Shown here piece by piece: positions 1 to 8,300 of a stretch of 34,988 bases of DNA. Position 1 is the first letter of the stretch; the number at the start of each line of letters is the position of its first letter. A program made the translations under genes and the position numbers. The stretch covers positions 1 to 34,988 of the forward strand of contig DRPG01000170.1 of NCBI GenBank assembly GCA_011376105.1. The letters run 5' to 3'. Under the pieces are notes generated by a model. It worked only from the letters and a program-made list of their open reading frames with translations. It ran no database searches and was not told the DNA's origin. Source of the stretch: Deltaproteobacteria bacterium (GTDB lineage Bacteria > Myxococcota_A > UBA796 > GCA-2862545).

Positions 1-2
1 CC

Positions 3-233
3 TGGTCCCAGATGGACTGCGGCAACTTCCAGGCGAACTGGGAGGGGGCCTACGTGGGCTCCGATGGCTCGGAGCACCGCTTCGTGGCCGCGGCCGCCTT
101 CGTCGTCTGGGAGAGCACCCACCTCGAGGGCTTCATCGAGTGGAGCGAGGACTGGACGTCGAGCGAGGGCGCAGAGGGGGAGTTCGCGGCCTCGGCCCTG
201 CTGCGGGGCGAGGCGGTCCCCTCGGCGCCCTGA
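3..233 (+). CDS. 3' end of an unrecognised protein (5' end outside the window)
   Basis: The frame is open from the first complete codon and ends in TGA, so the 73-aa track ORF is the tail of a longer gene. The visible part is rich in Gly, Ser, Trp and Glu (WEGAYVGSDGSEHRF, HLEGFIEWSEDW) and ends in a small Ala/Glu-rich tail. Third positions are strongly G/C, as in the real genes of this window. I recognise no domain. The Trp and aromatic pattern could be a secreted beta-rich domain, but this is a guess. About 105 bases separate it from the next gene on the same strand. Confidence 0.55.
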   Translation, partial: WSQMDCGNFQANWEGAYVGSDGSEHRFVAAAAFVVWESTHLEGFIEWSEDWTSSEGAEGEFAASALLRGEAVPSAP

Positions 234-339
234 GCTGCCCGGAGCCAGCGCCCCGGGCGTGTGCTGCGGGGCCCGCCCGGGAGCGTCAGGGACGGGGCGG
301 GGCGGGCCCGGGGGGCTGAGAGCATGTTAGGCAGCCGCC
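234..339. other. GC-rich intergenic spacer before the TPR operon
   Basis: This 106-base spacer is extremely G/C rich with several short GGGCC/GGCCC-type dyads that could end transcription of the upstream gene. The first gene of the following operon has no clear Shine-Dalgarno sequence. A T-containing patch (GCATGTTAGG) just upstream of its ATG could be a -10 element, but I cannot support a full promoter. Confidence 0.3.
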
Positions 340-1092
340 ATGATCAACCTCGCGATCTCGCTCGGCCTCGGAGCGACCTTCTTCATCTTGGTGTCCCTGT
401 GGCTCGGTCCGGTCGCGGGGGTGTTCCCGGGCCTGGGGGTCACCGGCATCTCCCTGTTCCTCACCAGCCGGAGGATCGGCGGGCAGGTCGAGGCCGAGAT
501 GGCCGAGATCGTGCCGATGTTGCAGGAGCGCCGGATCGATGCAGCCCAGGCGCGGCTCGAGGCCATCAAGGAGCGCTATGGTCGCTGGCAGCTCCTGCTC
601 TCAGGCCAGATCGACGCTCAGCTCGGGATGATCGAGTACCTGCAGATGCACTGGGATCGTGCGATGCCCCTGCTGCAGCGGGGCAAGTGGCGCAACTGGA
701 CGGCCCTGGTCTGCATCGCCGCGATCCACCACCGCCAGGGCCGCAGGGAGGAGGCGTGGGCTGCCCTCGACAAGGCCGCCTCGGTGGGCCCCAAGGAGGT
801 GATCATCTACGCGATCTGGGCCACCCTGCTGGTGCGGGACAGCCAGCGGGGCGAGGCCTTGACCGTGATCGCCCGGGGGCTGAAGGCTCAGCCCGACAGC
901 CAGGTCCTCAAGGAACTACAGGCGAAGATCGCCAACAAGAAGAAGATCGATCCCAAGATGTTCGGGGAGACCTGGTACCAGTTCTTCCCCGAGGACATGG
1001 CGCGCAAGATGCTCACCCGGGGGCGTCGGGGGGGCATGCAGCAGCAGATCCCGCAGCCCCGGATCGGGGCGCGAAGGGCGCCGCGGCGGTGA
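340..1092 (+). CDS. Membrane-anchored TPR-like protein
   Basis: A 250-aa protein. The first about 45 residues hold one long or two short hydrophobic segments (LGATFFILVSLWLGPVAGV, then FPGLGVTGISLFL) followed by SRR, so the rest is probably cytoplasmic. Residues about 55-205 are helical and repeat-like, with TPR-style spacing of small and aromatic residues (AWAALDKAASVGPKEV, GEALTVIARGLKAQPDS). The C terminus is basic (RRAPRR). Such proteins usually scaffold other proteins; no partner is identifiable from sequence. Its stop overlaps the GTG start of the exonuclease gene by 4 nt (GTGA), so the two are translationally coupled. It is the first gene of a five-gene run ending in exopolysaccharide-type glycosyltransferases. 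Confidence 0.8.
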   Translation: MINLAISLGLGATFFILVSLWLGPVAGVFPGLGVTGISLFLTSRRIGGQVEAEMAEIVPMLQERRIDAAQARLEAIKERYGRWQLLLSGQIDAQLGMIEYLQMHWDRAMPLLQRGKWRNWTALVCIAAIHHRQGRREEAWAALDKAASVGPKEVIIYAIWATLLVRDSQRGEALTVIARGLKAQPDSQVLKELQAKIANKKKIDPKMFGETWYQFFPEDMARKMLTRGRRGGMQQQIPQPRIGARRAPRR

Positions 1093-1967
1093 GCACCGCT
1101 GGCGGTGAGGAGCCCCGGGGGTTGCTCGCGCAGCCCGTCCACTCCGCCCCCGTCGCGGTGCTGGATCTGGAGCTGACCGGGCTGTCCCCCACCGGGGATC
1201 GGATCTGTGAGGTCGCGGTCGTCCGGGGCTCCGACGAGCAGGTCGTCCGCGAGTTCCAGACGCTGATCCGCCCCGGGGTCCCGATGAGCCAGGGAGCGCA
1301 GCGGTGCCACGGGATCACCGACACGATGCTGCTCGGTGCGCCGGTGTTCACCGAGATCGCCGGGGATGTGGTGACGGCCCTAAGGGGTGCGGTGATCATC
1401 TGCCACAACGTCGACGTGGACATGGGGTTCCTGCATCGGGAGCTGGAGGAGACGATCGTGTTGCCTCCGCCGGTCACCCTGGACACGCTGTTGATCGCCC
1501 GCCGCCTGTTTGCGTTCCGGCGCAACGGGCTGTCCGCCCTGTGCGAGGCCCTGGCGATCCCGCTGGAGGGGGCCCACCGGGCCCTGGCCGACGCTCGGGC
1601 GACGTTCGCCCTGTTCTACCAGCTGATGTCCGCCCTCGATCCCCAGCGGCGGATGACGGTGCGCGACGTCGCGGATCTGGTGGGTGCGATGGCGCCCCGC
1701 TCCCCGACCCGGCTCCGTCACCAGCAGCTGCTGCGGGACGCGCTGCGTCAGCGGCTGCAGGTCGAGATCGAGTACCAGAGCACCAGCGACCCCCTCCATG
1801 GGTTGACCCGCCGGAAGATCGACGTCTGGGCGCTGCGTCTCCCCTGGATCCAGGGGTTCTGTCACCTGCGGGACGCCGAGCGGGTGTTTCGGGTGGAGCG
1901 GATCCGCTCGGTCCGCCTGCTGTCCGGGGGCTACACCCTGCCTGACGATCTGAAGGTCCGGGTGTGA
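1089..1967 (+). CDS. DEDDh 3'-5' exonuclease (DnaQ-like) with C-terminal WYL domain
   Basis: 292 aa from the GTG at 1089; the longer 568-aa track ORF is only the open frame upstream. Residues about 20-185 are an RNase T/DnaQ-type exonuclease. All five DEDDh residues are visible: D26 and E28 in LDLELTG, D111 in HNVDVDMGFL, and H163/D168 in HRALADA. Residues about 210-285 read as a WYL domain (VEIEYQSTS..., WIQGFCHLRDAERVFRVERIRSV), the Sm-like ligand- or nucleic-acid-binding fold usually found in transcription regulators and phage-defence proteins. The fold order nuclease-WYL suggests an exonuclease gated by a bound nucleotide or nucleic acid, which is inference. It lacks clamp-binding and Pol III features, so it is unlikely to be the replicative proofreading subunit. 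The start overlaps the preceding stop, and the end overlaps the GT4 start (GTGA). Confidence 0.85.
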   Translation: MSTAGGEEPRGLLAQPVHSAPVAVLDLELTGLSPTGDRICEVAVVRGSDEQVVREFQTLIRPGVPMSQGAQRCHGITDTMLLGAPVFTEIAGDVVTALRGAVIICHNVDVDMGFLHRELEETIVLPPPVTLDTLLIARRLFAFRRNGLSALCEALAIPLEGAHRALADARATFALFYQLMSALDPQRRMTVRDVADLVGAMAPRSPTRLRHQQLLRDALRQRLQVEIEYQSTSDPLHGLTRRKIDVWALRLPWIQGFCHLRDAERVFRVERIRSVRLLSGGYTLPDDLKVRV

Positions 1968-3076
1968 GCCGGATCGTGCACGTCTGCCGGACAGGCTGGC
2001 CCGCGGTGGGCGGGCTGGAGGCGAGCGTGTCGGGGCTGGCCCGGGCCCAGGCTGCGTCGGGGCACCAGGTCGAGGTGGTCACCCTGGATCGCGACGCGGC
2101 GGGGGTGCGGCTACATCCCTGCACAGACGAGGGGATCGTGTACCGTCGGCTGCGACGCGTCGGGCCCAGGCGCTACCCGGTGGCCCGGGGGCTGATCGGG
2201 GCGGTCTGTGGCGCGGAGCTGATCCATGTCCATGGCCTGGACGGGCTGGCCGATGTGCTGGTGGGGGTGCGCCGTCGCCACGGTGTGCCGGTGGGGATCT
2301 CGACCCATGGCGGCTACTTCCACACCCCCCGCCACCGCCGCCTCAAGCAGCTGTGGCTGCGCACCGTGACCCGGCACACCCTGTCGCGGGCCGACGCGCT
2401 GTGGTTCACCTCGGCCACCGATCGCGACACGCTGTCTGTGGCCCTGGGGCGGCTGCCCCCGGAGCAGCGGATCCTGCCCGACGGCGTGGACGTCGAGGCC
2501 TTCGCCGCGGTCCGCCGCCGGCCCGAGGCCGGCCGGTGGCTGGTGCCCGGGCGGATCGACGTGCACAAGGGGCTCGGGGATCTGATCCGGGCGCTGGGGC
2601 ACCTCGCCCGGGAGGATCAGCGGCCCTTCCTGGTCGAGATCACCGGCCGGGAGCGGGTCGTCGGCCTGCAGCGGCGCCTGCAGCGGCTGGCCCGGGGGTT
2701 GGGCCTCGGTGTGGCGGTCCGCTTCGTGGGGCAGCTCGATCGCGCCGCGATGATCGCGGCCCTGGGGCGGGCTGAGCTGGTCCTGCTGCCGTCCCGCTAC
2801 GAGGGGTTCGGGATCGCAGCGGTCGAGGCGATGGCCGCACAGGTGCCGATCGTCGTCTCGGAGGCGCCTGCGCTGCGGGCCCACGTCGAAGACGGCGTCA
2901 CCGGGTTCGTCGCACCGTTCACCGATCCGGTGGCCGCGGCGGAGGTGATCGCAGGGGTGCGGGGGAGGGACCACCGCGCCCTGGCCCGGCGGGGAGCCGT
3001 CGCCGCCCAGCGCCACAGCTGGTCCGCCCGGGCCGCCGAGGTCGCGGCGGCCTATCGGGCCCTGGGGGTGGGGTGA
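1964..3076 (+). CDS. Family 4 glycosyltransferase (GT-B)
   Basis: 370 aa. The N terminus has the Gly-rich acceptor-side loop typical of GT4 enzymes (PAVGGLEASVSGLARAQAASG). The second Rossmann half begins near GRIDVHKGLGDLIRAL. The nucleotide-sugar E-x7-E signature is clear (EGFGIAAVE), followed by VPIVVSEAPALR and DGVTGFV. It should transfer a sugar from an NDP-sugar to a lipid-linked or glycan acceptor at the inner face of the cytoplasmic membrane. The following two genes are a split Alg13/Alg14-type glycosyltransferase, so the set probably builds part of a surface polysaccharide. No flippase or polymerase is in view. It starts with GTG overlapping the exonuclease stop and ends overlapping the next GTG. 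Confidence 0.88.
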   Translation: MSRIVHVCRTGWPAVGGLEASVSGLARAQAASGHQVEVVTLDRDAAGVRLHPCTDEGIVYRRLRRVGPRRYPVARGLIGAVCGAELIHVHGLDGLADVLVGVRRRHGVPVGISTHGGYFHTPRHRRLKQLWLRTVTRHTLSRADALWFTSATDRDTLSVALGRLPPEQRILPDGVDVEAFAAVRRRPEAGRWLVPGRIDVHKGLGDLIRALGHLAREDQRPFLVEITGRERVVGLQRRLQRLARGLGLGVAVRFVGQLDRAAMIAALGRAELVLLPSRYEGFGIAAVEAMAAQVPIVVSEAPALRAHVEDGVTGFVAPFTDPVAAAEVIAGVRGRDHRALARRGAVAAQRHSWSARAAEVAAAYRALGVG

Positions 3077-3522
3077 GGGTGCTGCTGGTCGCCTCCAGCG
3101 GAGGGCACCTCACCCAGCTGTGGTGGATGCGGCCCTGGTGGTCGGGCCACGAGCGGGTGTGGGTGAGCTTCGATGAGCCCCATGCCCGCCGGCTGCTGGC
3201 CCACGAGCGCCTGATCGTCGCCCACCACCCGACCAACCGACACCTGCCCAACCTGGCCCGCAACCTGGCCCTGGCCCGGAGGATCCTCAAGGTGGAGCGC
3301 CCGGATCTGGTGGTGAGCACCGGCGCGGGTGTCGGGGTGCCGTTCCTGTGGCTCGGTGGGCGCTACGGCGCCCGGACGGTGTTCGTCGAGGTGTTCGATC
3401 GCACCGACGCGCCCTCGCTGACCGGGCGGCTGGTGGCGCCGGTGGTGGACGCGATCGTGCTGCAGCGCGGGTCCCAGCGGGCGATCTACCCCCGCGGGAT
3501 CGTGCTGGGGCCGGTCCGATGA
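3073..3522 (+). CDS. Alg14/PssD-like membrane subunit of a split glycosyltransferase
   Basis: 149 aa, close to the usual length of bacterial Alg14-like proteins. It opens with RVLLVASSGGHLTQL, the hallmark N terminus of the family, and continues with RPDLVVSTGAGVGVPFLWLG and the VFVEVFDR motif. These proteins form the acceptor-binding, membrane-associated half of a GT28-type enzyme (compare PssD of rhizobia and eukaryotic Alg14). Its stop overlaps the start of the Alg13-like catalytic half by 4 nt (ATGA), which fits assembly of a 1:1 complex. The transferred sugar cannot be read from the sequence; rhizobial PssDE is a glucuronosyltransferase. Confidence 0.85.
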   Translation: MRVLLVASSGGHLTQLWWMRPWWSGHERVWVSFDEPHARRLLAHERLIVAHHPTNRHLPNLARNLALARRILKVERPDLVVSTGAGVGVPFLWLGGRYGARTVFVEVFDRTDAPSLTGRLVAPVVDAIVLQRGSQRAIYPRGIVLGPVR

Positions 3523-4049
3523 TCCTGGTGGCCACCGGCACCCACCACCAGCCCTTCGATCGGCTGGTGGCTGCGGCGGACGCGGTGGCCGCGGTCATGG
3601 CGGAGCCTGTCGTGCTGCAGCGGGGCTGCTCGACTCGGCCCGCGCCCCACTGTGAGGTGCACGATCTCCTGCCCCCTGGGGCGTTCGAGGCGCTGGTGGG
3701 CCGGGCGAGGGTGGTGGTGCTGCACGGCGGCTCGTCCTCCTTCCTCCAGGCCCGGGCGCTGGGCCACCGTCCGATCCTGGTGCCCCGGCGACCGGAGCTG
3801 GGGGAGCACATCGACGATCACCAGCTCCGCTTCGCCAGGAGCCTCGGCGATGCGATCGTGTGGGCCGAGCCTGGGGCGCTGCTCGAGGCAGTGCAGCACG
3901 GCACCCGGGTGCTGCCCGGTGCGGATCCCGGGGCGCGCTCCCGGGCGTTCTGCGAAGCCTTTGGGCGGCTGGTGGACGCGCTGTGCGCCGGAGATGGATC
4001 CATCTCTGGATCCATCTCTGGATCCAGAGATCCAGGAGGTCGCCGGTGA
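3519..4049 (+). CDS. Alg13/PssE-like catalytic subunit of a split glycosyltransferase
   Basis: 176 aa from ATG 3519; the track ORF begins upstream in the open frame. It matches the C-terminal half of GT28 enzymes: ILVATGTHHQPFDRL at the start, the diphosphate/nucleotide-binding HGGSSSFLQARALG, and PILVPRRPELGEHIDDHQ. It should bind the NDP-sugar and act with the Alg14-like protein encoded immediately upstream (4-nt overlap). The last about 18 residues (GSISGSISGSRDPGGRR) are encoded by a 12-bp tandem repeat and an 18-bp palindrome, so they look like a low-complexity, recently expanded tail. The stop lies inside the first copy of a 42-bp direct repeat. Confidence 0.85.
   Translation: MILVATGTHHQPFDRLVAAADAVAAVMAEPVVLQRGCSTRPAPHCEVHDLLPPGAFEALVGRARVVVLHGGSSSFLQARALGHRPILVPRRPELGEHIDDHQLRFARSLGDAIVWAEPGALLEAVQHGTRVLPGADPGARSRAFCEAFGRLVDALCAGDGSISGSISGSRDPGGRR
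3993..4033. repeat. 12-bp tandem repeat and 18-bp palindrome at the end of the Alg13-like gene
   Basis: The unit GGATCCATCTCT occurs twice in tandem (3996-4007 and 4008-4019) and is followed by GGATCCAGAGATCC. Positions 4014-4031 form a perfect 18-bp palindrome, ATCTCTGGATCCAGAGAT. GATGGATCCATC at 3993-4004 is another perfect palindrome. As RNA the 18-mer gives a 7-bp stem with a GATC loop. It lies inside the coding region just before the stop and could be a terminator-like or protein-binding element; no T-tract follows. Confidence 0.75.
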
Positions 4050-4153
4050 GGGGGTGAGGACCCCAGCCGATCCTCAGCGGGGTAGAGATCAGGCCAGGGG
4101 AGCCGGCGCCCGTCGCCGGTGAGGGGGTGAGGGCCCCTGCCGATCCTCAGCGG
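4039..4153. repeat. 42-bp direct repeat, two copies, in the convergent intergenic region
   Basis: Copy 1 is 4039-4080 and copy 2 is 4112-4153, a 73-bp offset, with 40 of 42 positions identical by my alignment. Each copy begins GTCGCCGGTGAGGGGGTGAG and ends GCCGATCCTCAGCGG. Copy 1 contains the TGA stop of the Alg13-like gene. Copy 2 contains the stop of the opposing porin-like gene. Each ends with a small CCG/CGG hairpin. The duplication probably arose at the 3' junction of two convergent genes and may serve as a bidirectional terminator region. Confidence 0.8.
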
Positions 4154-5340
4154 CCTAGATCGCGCTCGGGGCGGATCTGGGCGGTCAGCCGGATCGTGTC
4201 GTTGGGGGCGTTGTCGAGCTCGATCCGGTGGATGAAGGCCAGCCCGAGATCGATCTGCTCGAGCAGGCCCCGGTAGGTGGCGCCCGTGTGGAGGATCCCC
4301 ACGTCGCCGTTGTTGTCCAGCGCCACCGCGTCGTCGAAGGTCGCGTAGCGGGCGGCGAGCTCGAGCCCCCGGGGGCCCTTCGTGGGGACGAAGACCGACA
4401 GCTGCCCCAGCCACCCCAGTCGGCCGGTGGCTCCCGCCACTCCGGGGGCCACCACGTCGGTCTGGTTGGGGGTGATCGTGGAGCTCACCGCCTCGCCGAG
4501 GAGGGTGACCACGCTGTAGCGCGCCAGCAGATCAGCCTCCAGCGCGCGGGTGGAGGTGGCGAGATCGGTGTCGATCAGGCCCGCGATCCCGAGCCCCAGG
4601 GCCGGCTCCAGCTCCGGGGACCAGGTGCGGTAGGCGTCGCCGAGGATCAGCTCCAGCCGCCCCGAGGCCAGGATCCCCGGATCGGTGTCGCCGAGCAGGG
4701 CGCCGTTGCCGTTGAAGGCCCCGAGGCGGAGCAGGAGCTGGTTGCCCCCGGGATCGTCGGACAGGGACAGGGACTGGGTGGCCAGCGCCCCCACCTCCCG
4801 GCCGGGGGGCAGCCAGTTGGTGCCGACCGCGCGCTCCTGGAACACCAGATCCGCGCTGGAGATCATCGCTTCCCGCGAGAACGGGACCCGCTGGACCCCC
4901 AGGGAGAGGCTGGTGAGGCCCATCGACGAGGGCAGGGCCCAGCGCCCGAACGCGTCCACCAGCTGCACGTCGCTGTCGGCCACGCTGATCGCGTCGTAGG
5001 GGGCGGCGATCCCCAGCGACAGGGCGTAGTCGAGCTGGCCGGGGCCTCCCCCGGTGGGCAGGAAGCCGTCGATGCCCAGCCTCGCCCGGGCGATGGAGAA
5101 GCCTGGATCGGCCTCCGGATCTCCATAGGTCGCCGGATCCGCCTGGGGATCGACATCCTGATCCCAGAGGGTGACCCAGGTCTGCAGCTGACCCCACAGG
5201 TGGGTGCTGCCTCGGGTGCGTGCGCCCTCGTTGGCCACCGGGACCGGGCCCCAGCCCGTCAGGGCCCCACCCACCAGGCCCTGGCTGTCTTCCTGTGCGA
5301 CGGCGGATCCAGTGATGAACACGGTGAGCAGCAGATACAT
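4147..5340 (-). CDS. Outer-membrane porin-like beta-barrel (phosphate-selective porin O/P type)
   Basis: 397 aa with a signal peptide (MYLLLTVFITGSAVAQ, cleavage near AVAQ). The mature part has alternating amphipathic strands, Gly/aromatic turns, and the pattern seen in OprP/OprO-like barrels (FSIARARLGIDGFLPTG, VQRVPFSREAMISS, LRLGAFNGNG, ELAARYATFDD). The last residues are RLTAQIRPERDLGR rather than a terminal aromatic, so the canonical C-terminal Phe for BAM recognition is missing or replaced by a short tail. An outer-membrane channel for anions or small solutes is the likely role; selectivity cannot be read. The start has a GGAG Shine-Dalgarno about 6 nt upstream. It diverges from the PHP lipoprotein gene with 53 bases between the starts. 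Confidence 0.7.
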   Translation of the reverse strand: MYLLLTVFITGSAVAQEDSQGLVGGALTGWGPVPVANEGARTRGSTHLWGQLQTWVTLWDQDVDPQADPATYGDPEADPGFSIARARLGIDGFLPTGGGPGQLDYALSLGIAAPYDAISVADSDVQLVDAFGRWALPSSMGLTSLSLGVQRVPFSREAMISSADLVFQERAVGTNWLPPGREVGALATQSLSLSDDPGGNQLLLRLGAFNGNGALLGDTDPGILASGRLELILGDAYRTWSPELEPALGLGIAGLIDTDLATSTRALEADLLARYSVVTLLGEAVSSTITPNQTDVVAPGVAGATGRLGWLGQLSVFVPTKGPRGLELAARYATFDDAVALDNNGDVGILHTGATYRGLLEQIDLGLAFIHRIELDNAPNDTIRLTAQIRPERDLGR

Positions 5341-5393
5341 GAGGGGCTCCGGGCTCGGGGGACGACCTCGTGGGGCGCGTTAGACTATCCGCC

Positions 5394-8300
5394 ATGCTGC
5401 GCACGTCGACCCTGTCCCTCACGCTGTGGGTGCTCCCCCTGGCGATCGGCTCCTGCGGAGGATCCGCCCAGCCGTTCGCCCGGGCCTACCCCATCGACTC
5501 CCTCGATCGAGCCATCGGGGGGCCCAAGGCCGTGGCTCAGGTCGGCGATCTGCTGCTGGAGAACCAGCACGCCCGCCTGGCGATCCTCGGAGCCCGCAAC
5601 AGCCTCGGCCCCGGCCTGTATGGGGGCTCCATCGTGGACGCCGATCTGCGTCGATCGGATCCAACGTTCGGGGGTGGGCGGGGCCGGGATCAGTTCGCCG
5701 AGATGTTCTCCACCGTGAACATGAACGTCGCCCACCCCCCCGAGGAGGGAGGCCCCTCGGTGCAGATCGTCTCGGATGGCTCGGGCGGGGGGCCTGCGAT
5801 CGTGCGCACCCAGGGCCCCGCTGAGCCGTTCCTGACCCTGCTCGGCGCCCTATGGAGCATCGTGGGGGCGCCCGACTTCTACCTGTGGACCGACACCATC
5901 GCCCGGCCCGGAGAAGACTGGTTCACCGTGCGCACCACCGTGGTGACCGGCGAGGGCGGCGGAGAGCCGGTGGAGGGCGCCGAGGCGCCCTACCTCGACG
6001 CTCCCTTTCCCCTGATCCAGTGGGCGATCGAGACCGGGATGGTCCTGGGGGACTTCTACCTGTCGGGTGGATCGGTCGATGTGTTTGCGCCGGGCATTGG
6101 GTTCGACGAAGACGGGGCGGTGTTCGAGTCGATGGAGCGAGGCGAGAACACGTTCGTCGAGCCGTTCCAGTTCCCGTTCCTCGCCGGGGTCGGCGACGGG
6201 GTGAGCTATGGCCTCGCCCCCAAGCAGGGGGATCTGTTCGTCCCCCTGTTCACCGCCTCACAGACCGTCGCGGTGACCAGCGCGCTCGATGGAGACGGCA
6301 CCAGCGATCGGTTCGCACCGGGCGAGGCCTACACCTACGAACGCTACTTCTTCGTCGGACACGGCGACGTGGCGAGCATCGTCGATCAGTACGTCGAGGC
6401 GAGGGGCATACCGTCGGGCCTGGTGCGGGGCACGGTGCTCGAGCGCACCACCCAGGCGCCGCTGTCGGGCATCGACGTGTTCGTCTATGCCCCGGGCGCG
6501 ACCCACCCCTGGTCCCAGTTCGAGACCGACATCCACCCCGACGATCGCACGCCGGATGGCTCGTTCTCGGGTCGGCTGCCGGTGGGCACCTGGGAGCTGC
6601 TGGCCCACGAGCGCGGGCGCCCCCACAGCGATCGGATCACGATCGAGGTCACCGAGGGGGGCGAGGTCACCACGGCGCTCTCCGCCGGCCGCCACGGTGT
6701 GCTCGAGTTCACCGTCCGCGACGAGGTCGGGCGCAAGGTCCCGTCGAAGGTGTCGCTGTTCCGCGCCGACGATCGCCTGCCCACCCGGGATCCAGTGCTG
6801 GGCGACGGCTTCATCGCCGGCTCGCCGGAGGCGGTGGTGTTCTCCCTGTACGGCGAGGGGGAGGTGGCGCTGGCGCCGGGGCGCTATGTCGCGGTGGCCT
6901 CCCGGGGGATCGAGTACGAGCTCGATCGCAGCGAGCCCTTCGAGATCAGCGGGGCGAGCGGAGCGCGGCTGGAGCTGCAGGTCGTCCGCAGCGTCGACAC
7001 CTCCGGGTGGATCGGCGCGGATCTGCACGTGCACGCGGTCCCTTCCCATGACTCAGGGGTGCTGCTGGCCGATCGGGTGCGCACCATGGTGGCCGAGGGG
7101 GTGGAGTTCTTCGCCTCCACCGATCACGACTACCTCGTCGACTATGCCCCCACCGTGACCGCCCTGGGGGTCGAGGAGTGGATCCAGACCGCGGTGGGCA
7201 ACGAGACCACCACGGTGGAGGTCGGGCACTTCCTGTCGTTCCCCCTGGCGCAGGACTTCCTCGTCGAGGCCGGCGGGGGGCGGGCGGCGGTGGACTGGAC
7301 CGGCAAGCGTCCGTTCGAGCTGATCGAGAGCCTGAAGACCATGGGCCGCGCCGCAGGCCACGATCCAGTGGTGTTCGTCGGCCACCCGAGGGATGGGATC
7401 CTCGGCTACTTCGATCAGTATGGACTCGATCCCTACGGAGGGCTGCCGGGGATCGGGGGCCAGCCGGGTCAGCCCAGCGTGCAGACACCGCTGCTGTCGA
7501 TCACCAACCCCCTGCTGAGCTCGGCGAACATCAGCTGGGAGTTCGACGGGCTGGAGCTGCTCAACGGCAAGCGCTCCGAGCTGATCCGGACCCCCACCAC
7601 CGAGGAGCTGGAGCGCTTCGCCCGGGGCGAGGCCGACGTCTATGACTTCATGACCCGCACCAGCGCAGAGCAGGCGGCGCTGGTCGAGGGCTCCGTCACC
7701 CTCTCCGGAGACGTCGAGGGTCAGGTTGACGATTGGTTTACCTTGTTAAACCTTGGTTTTCGTTATACGGCCCTCGGGAATTCCGACACCCACGGCACCT
7801 CCAGCACCGAGTCGGGCTGCCCCCGGAACTTCATCCTGTCCAACGAAGACGATCCGGCCTTCCTCGACGATCAGGCCATCGCGGACGCGGTGCGGGAGCA
7901 CCGGGTGGTGGCTAGCTATGGGCCATTCCTCCGGATGTGGATCGATGGAGCGGAGATCGGCTCCGAGGTGGTGGCCGACGGCGGCACGGTCGAGGCGAGG
8001 ATCGAGGTCCAGGCGCCGCGGTGGATCGCGGTGGATCGGGTGGAGCTGTACGAGAACGGCACCCTGATCCACGAGTGGCAGGTCGAGGACACCGGTGATG
8101 TGCTGCGGTTCTCCGAGGCCCTGGAGCTGACCCCCGCCCGAGACAGCTGGTACGTCGCGATCGCCGCCGGCGACGGAGATCTCTCTCCGCTGTTCACCCC
8201 GGTCGAGATCCCGTACGTGGAGCTGCAGCTGATCGTGACCGAGGCGCTGGCGGGGGTGTCGTCGGTCAGCTCCCTGCTCGAGGCGGCTCCGCCCATCCCC

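Noticed and set aside
261-1088. Open frame upstream of the exonuclease in the 568-aa track ORF
   Set aside because: It overlaps the TPR gene in another frame and its translation is Arg/Gly/Pro-rich shadow sequence. The GTG at 1089, overlapping the preceding stop, is the better start.
4228-5718. 496-aa plus-strand ORF opposite the porin-like gene
   Set aside because: Its translation is an antisense shadow rich in Gln, Gly and Arg, and it runs into the 5' end of the PHP gene. The minus-strand protein has a signal peptide and barrel pattern.
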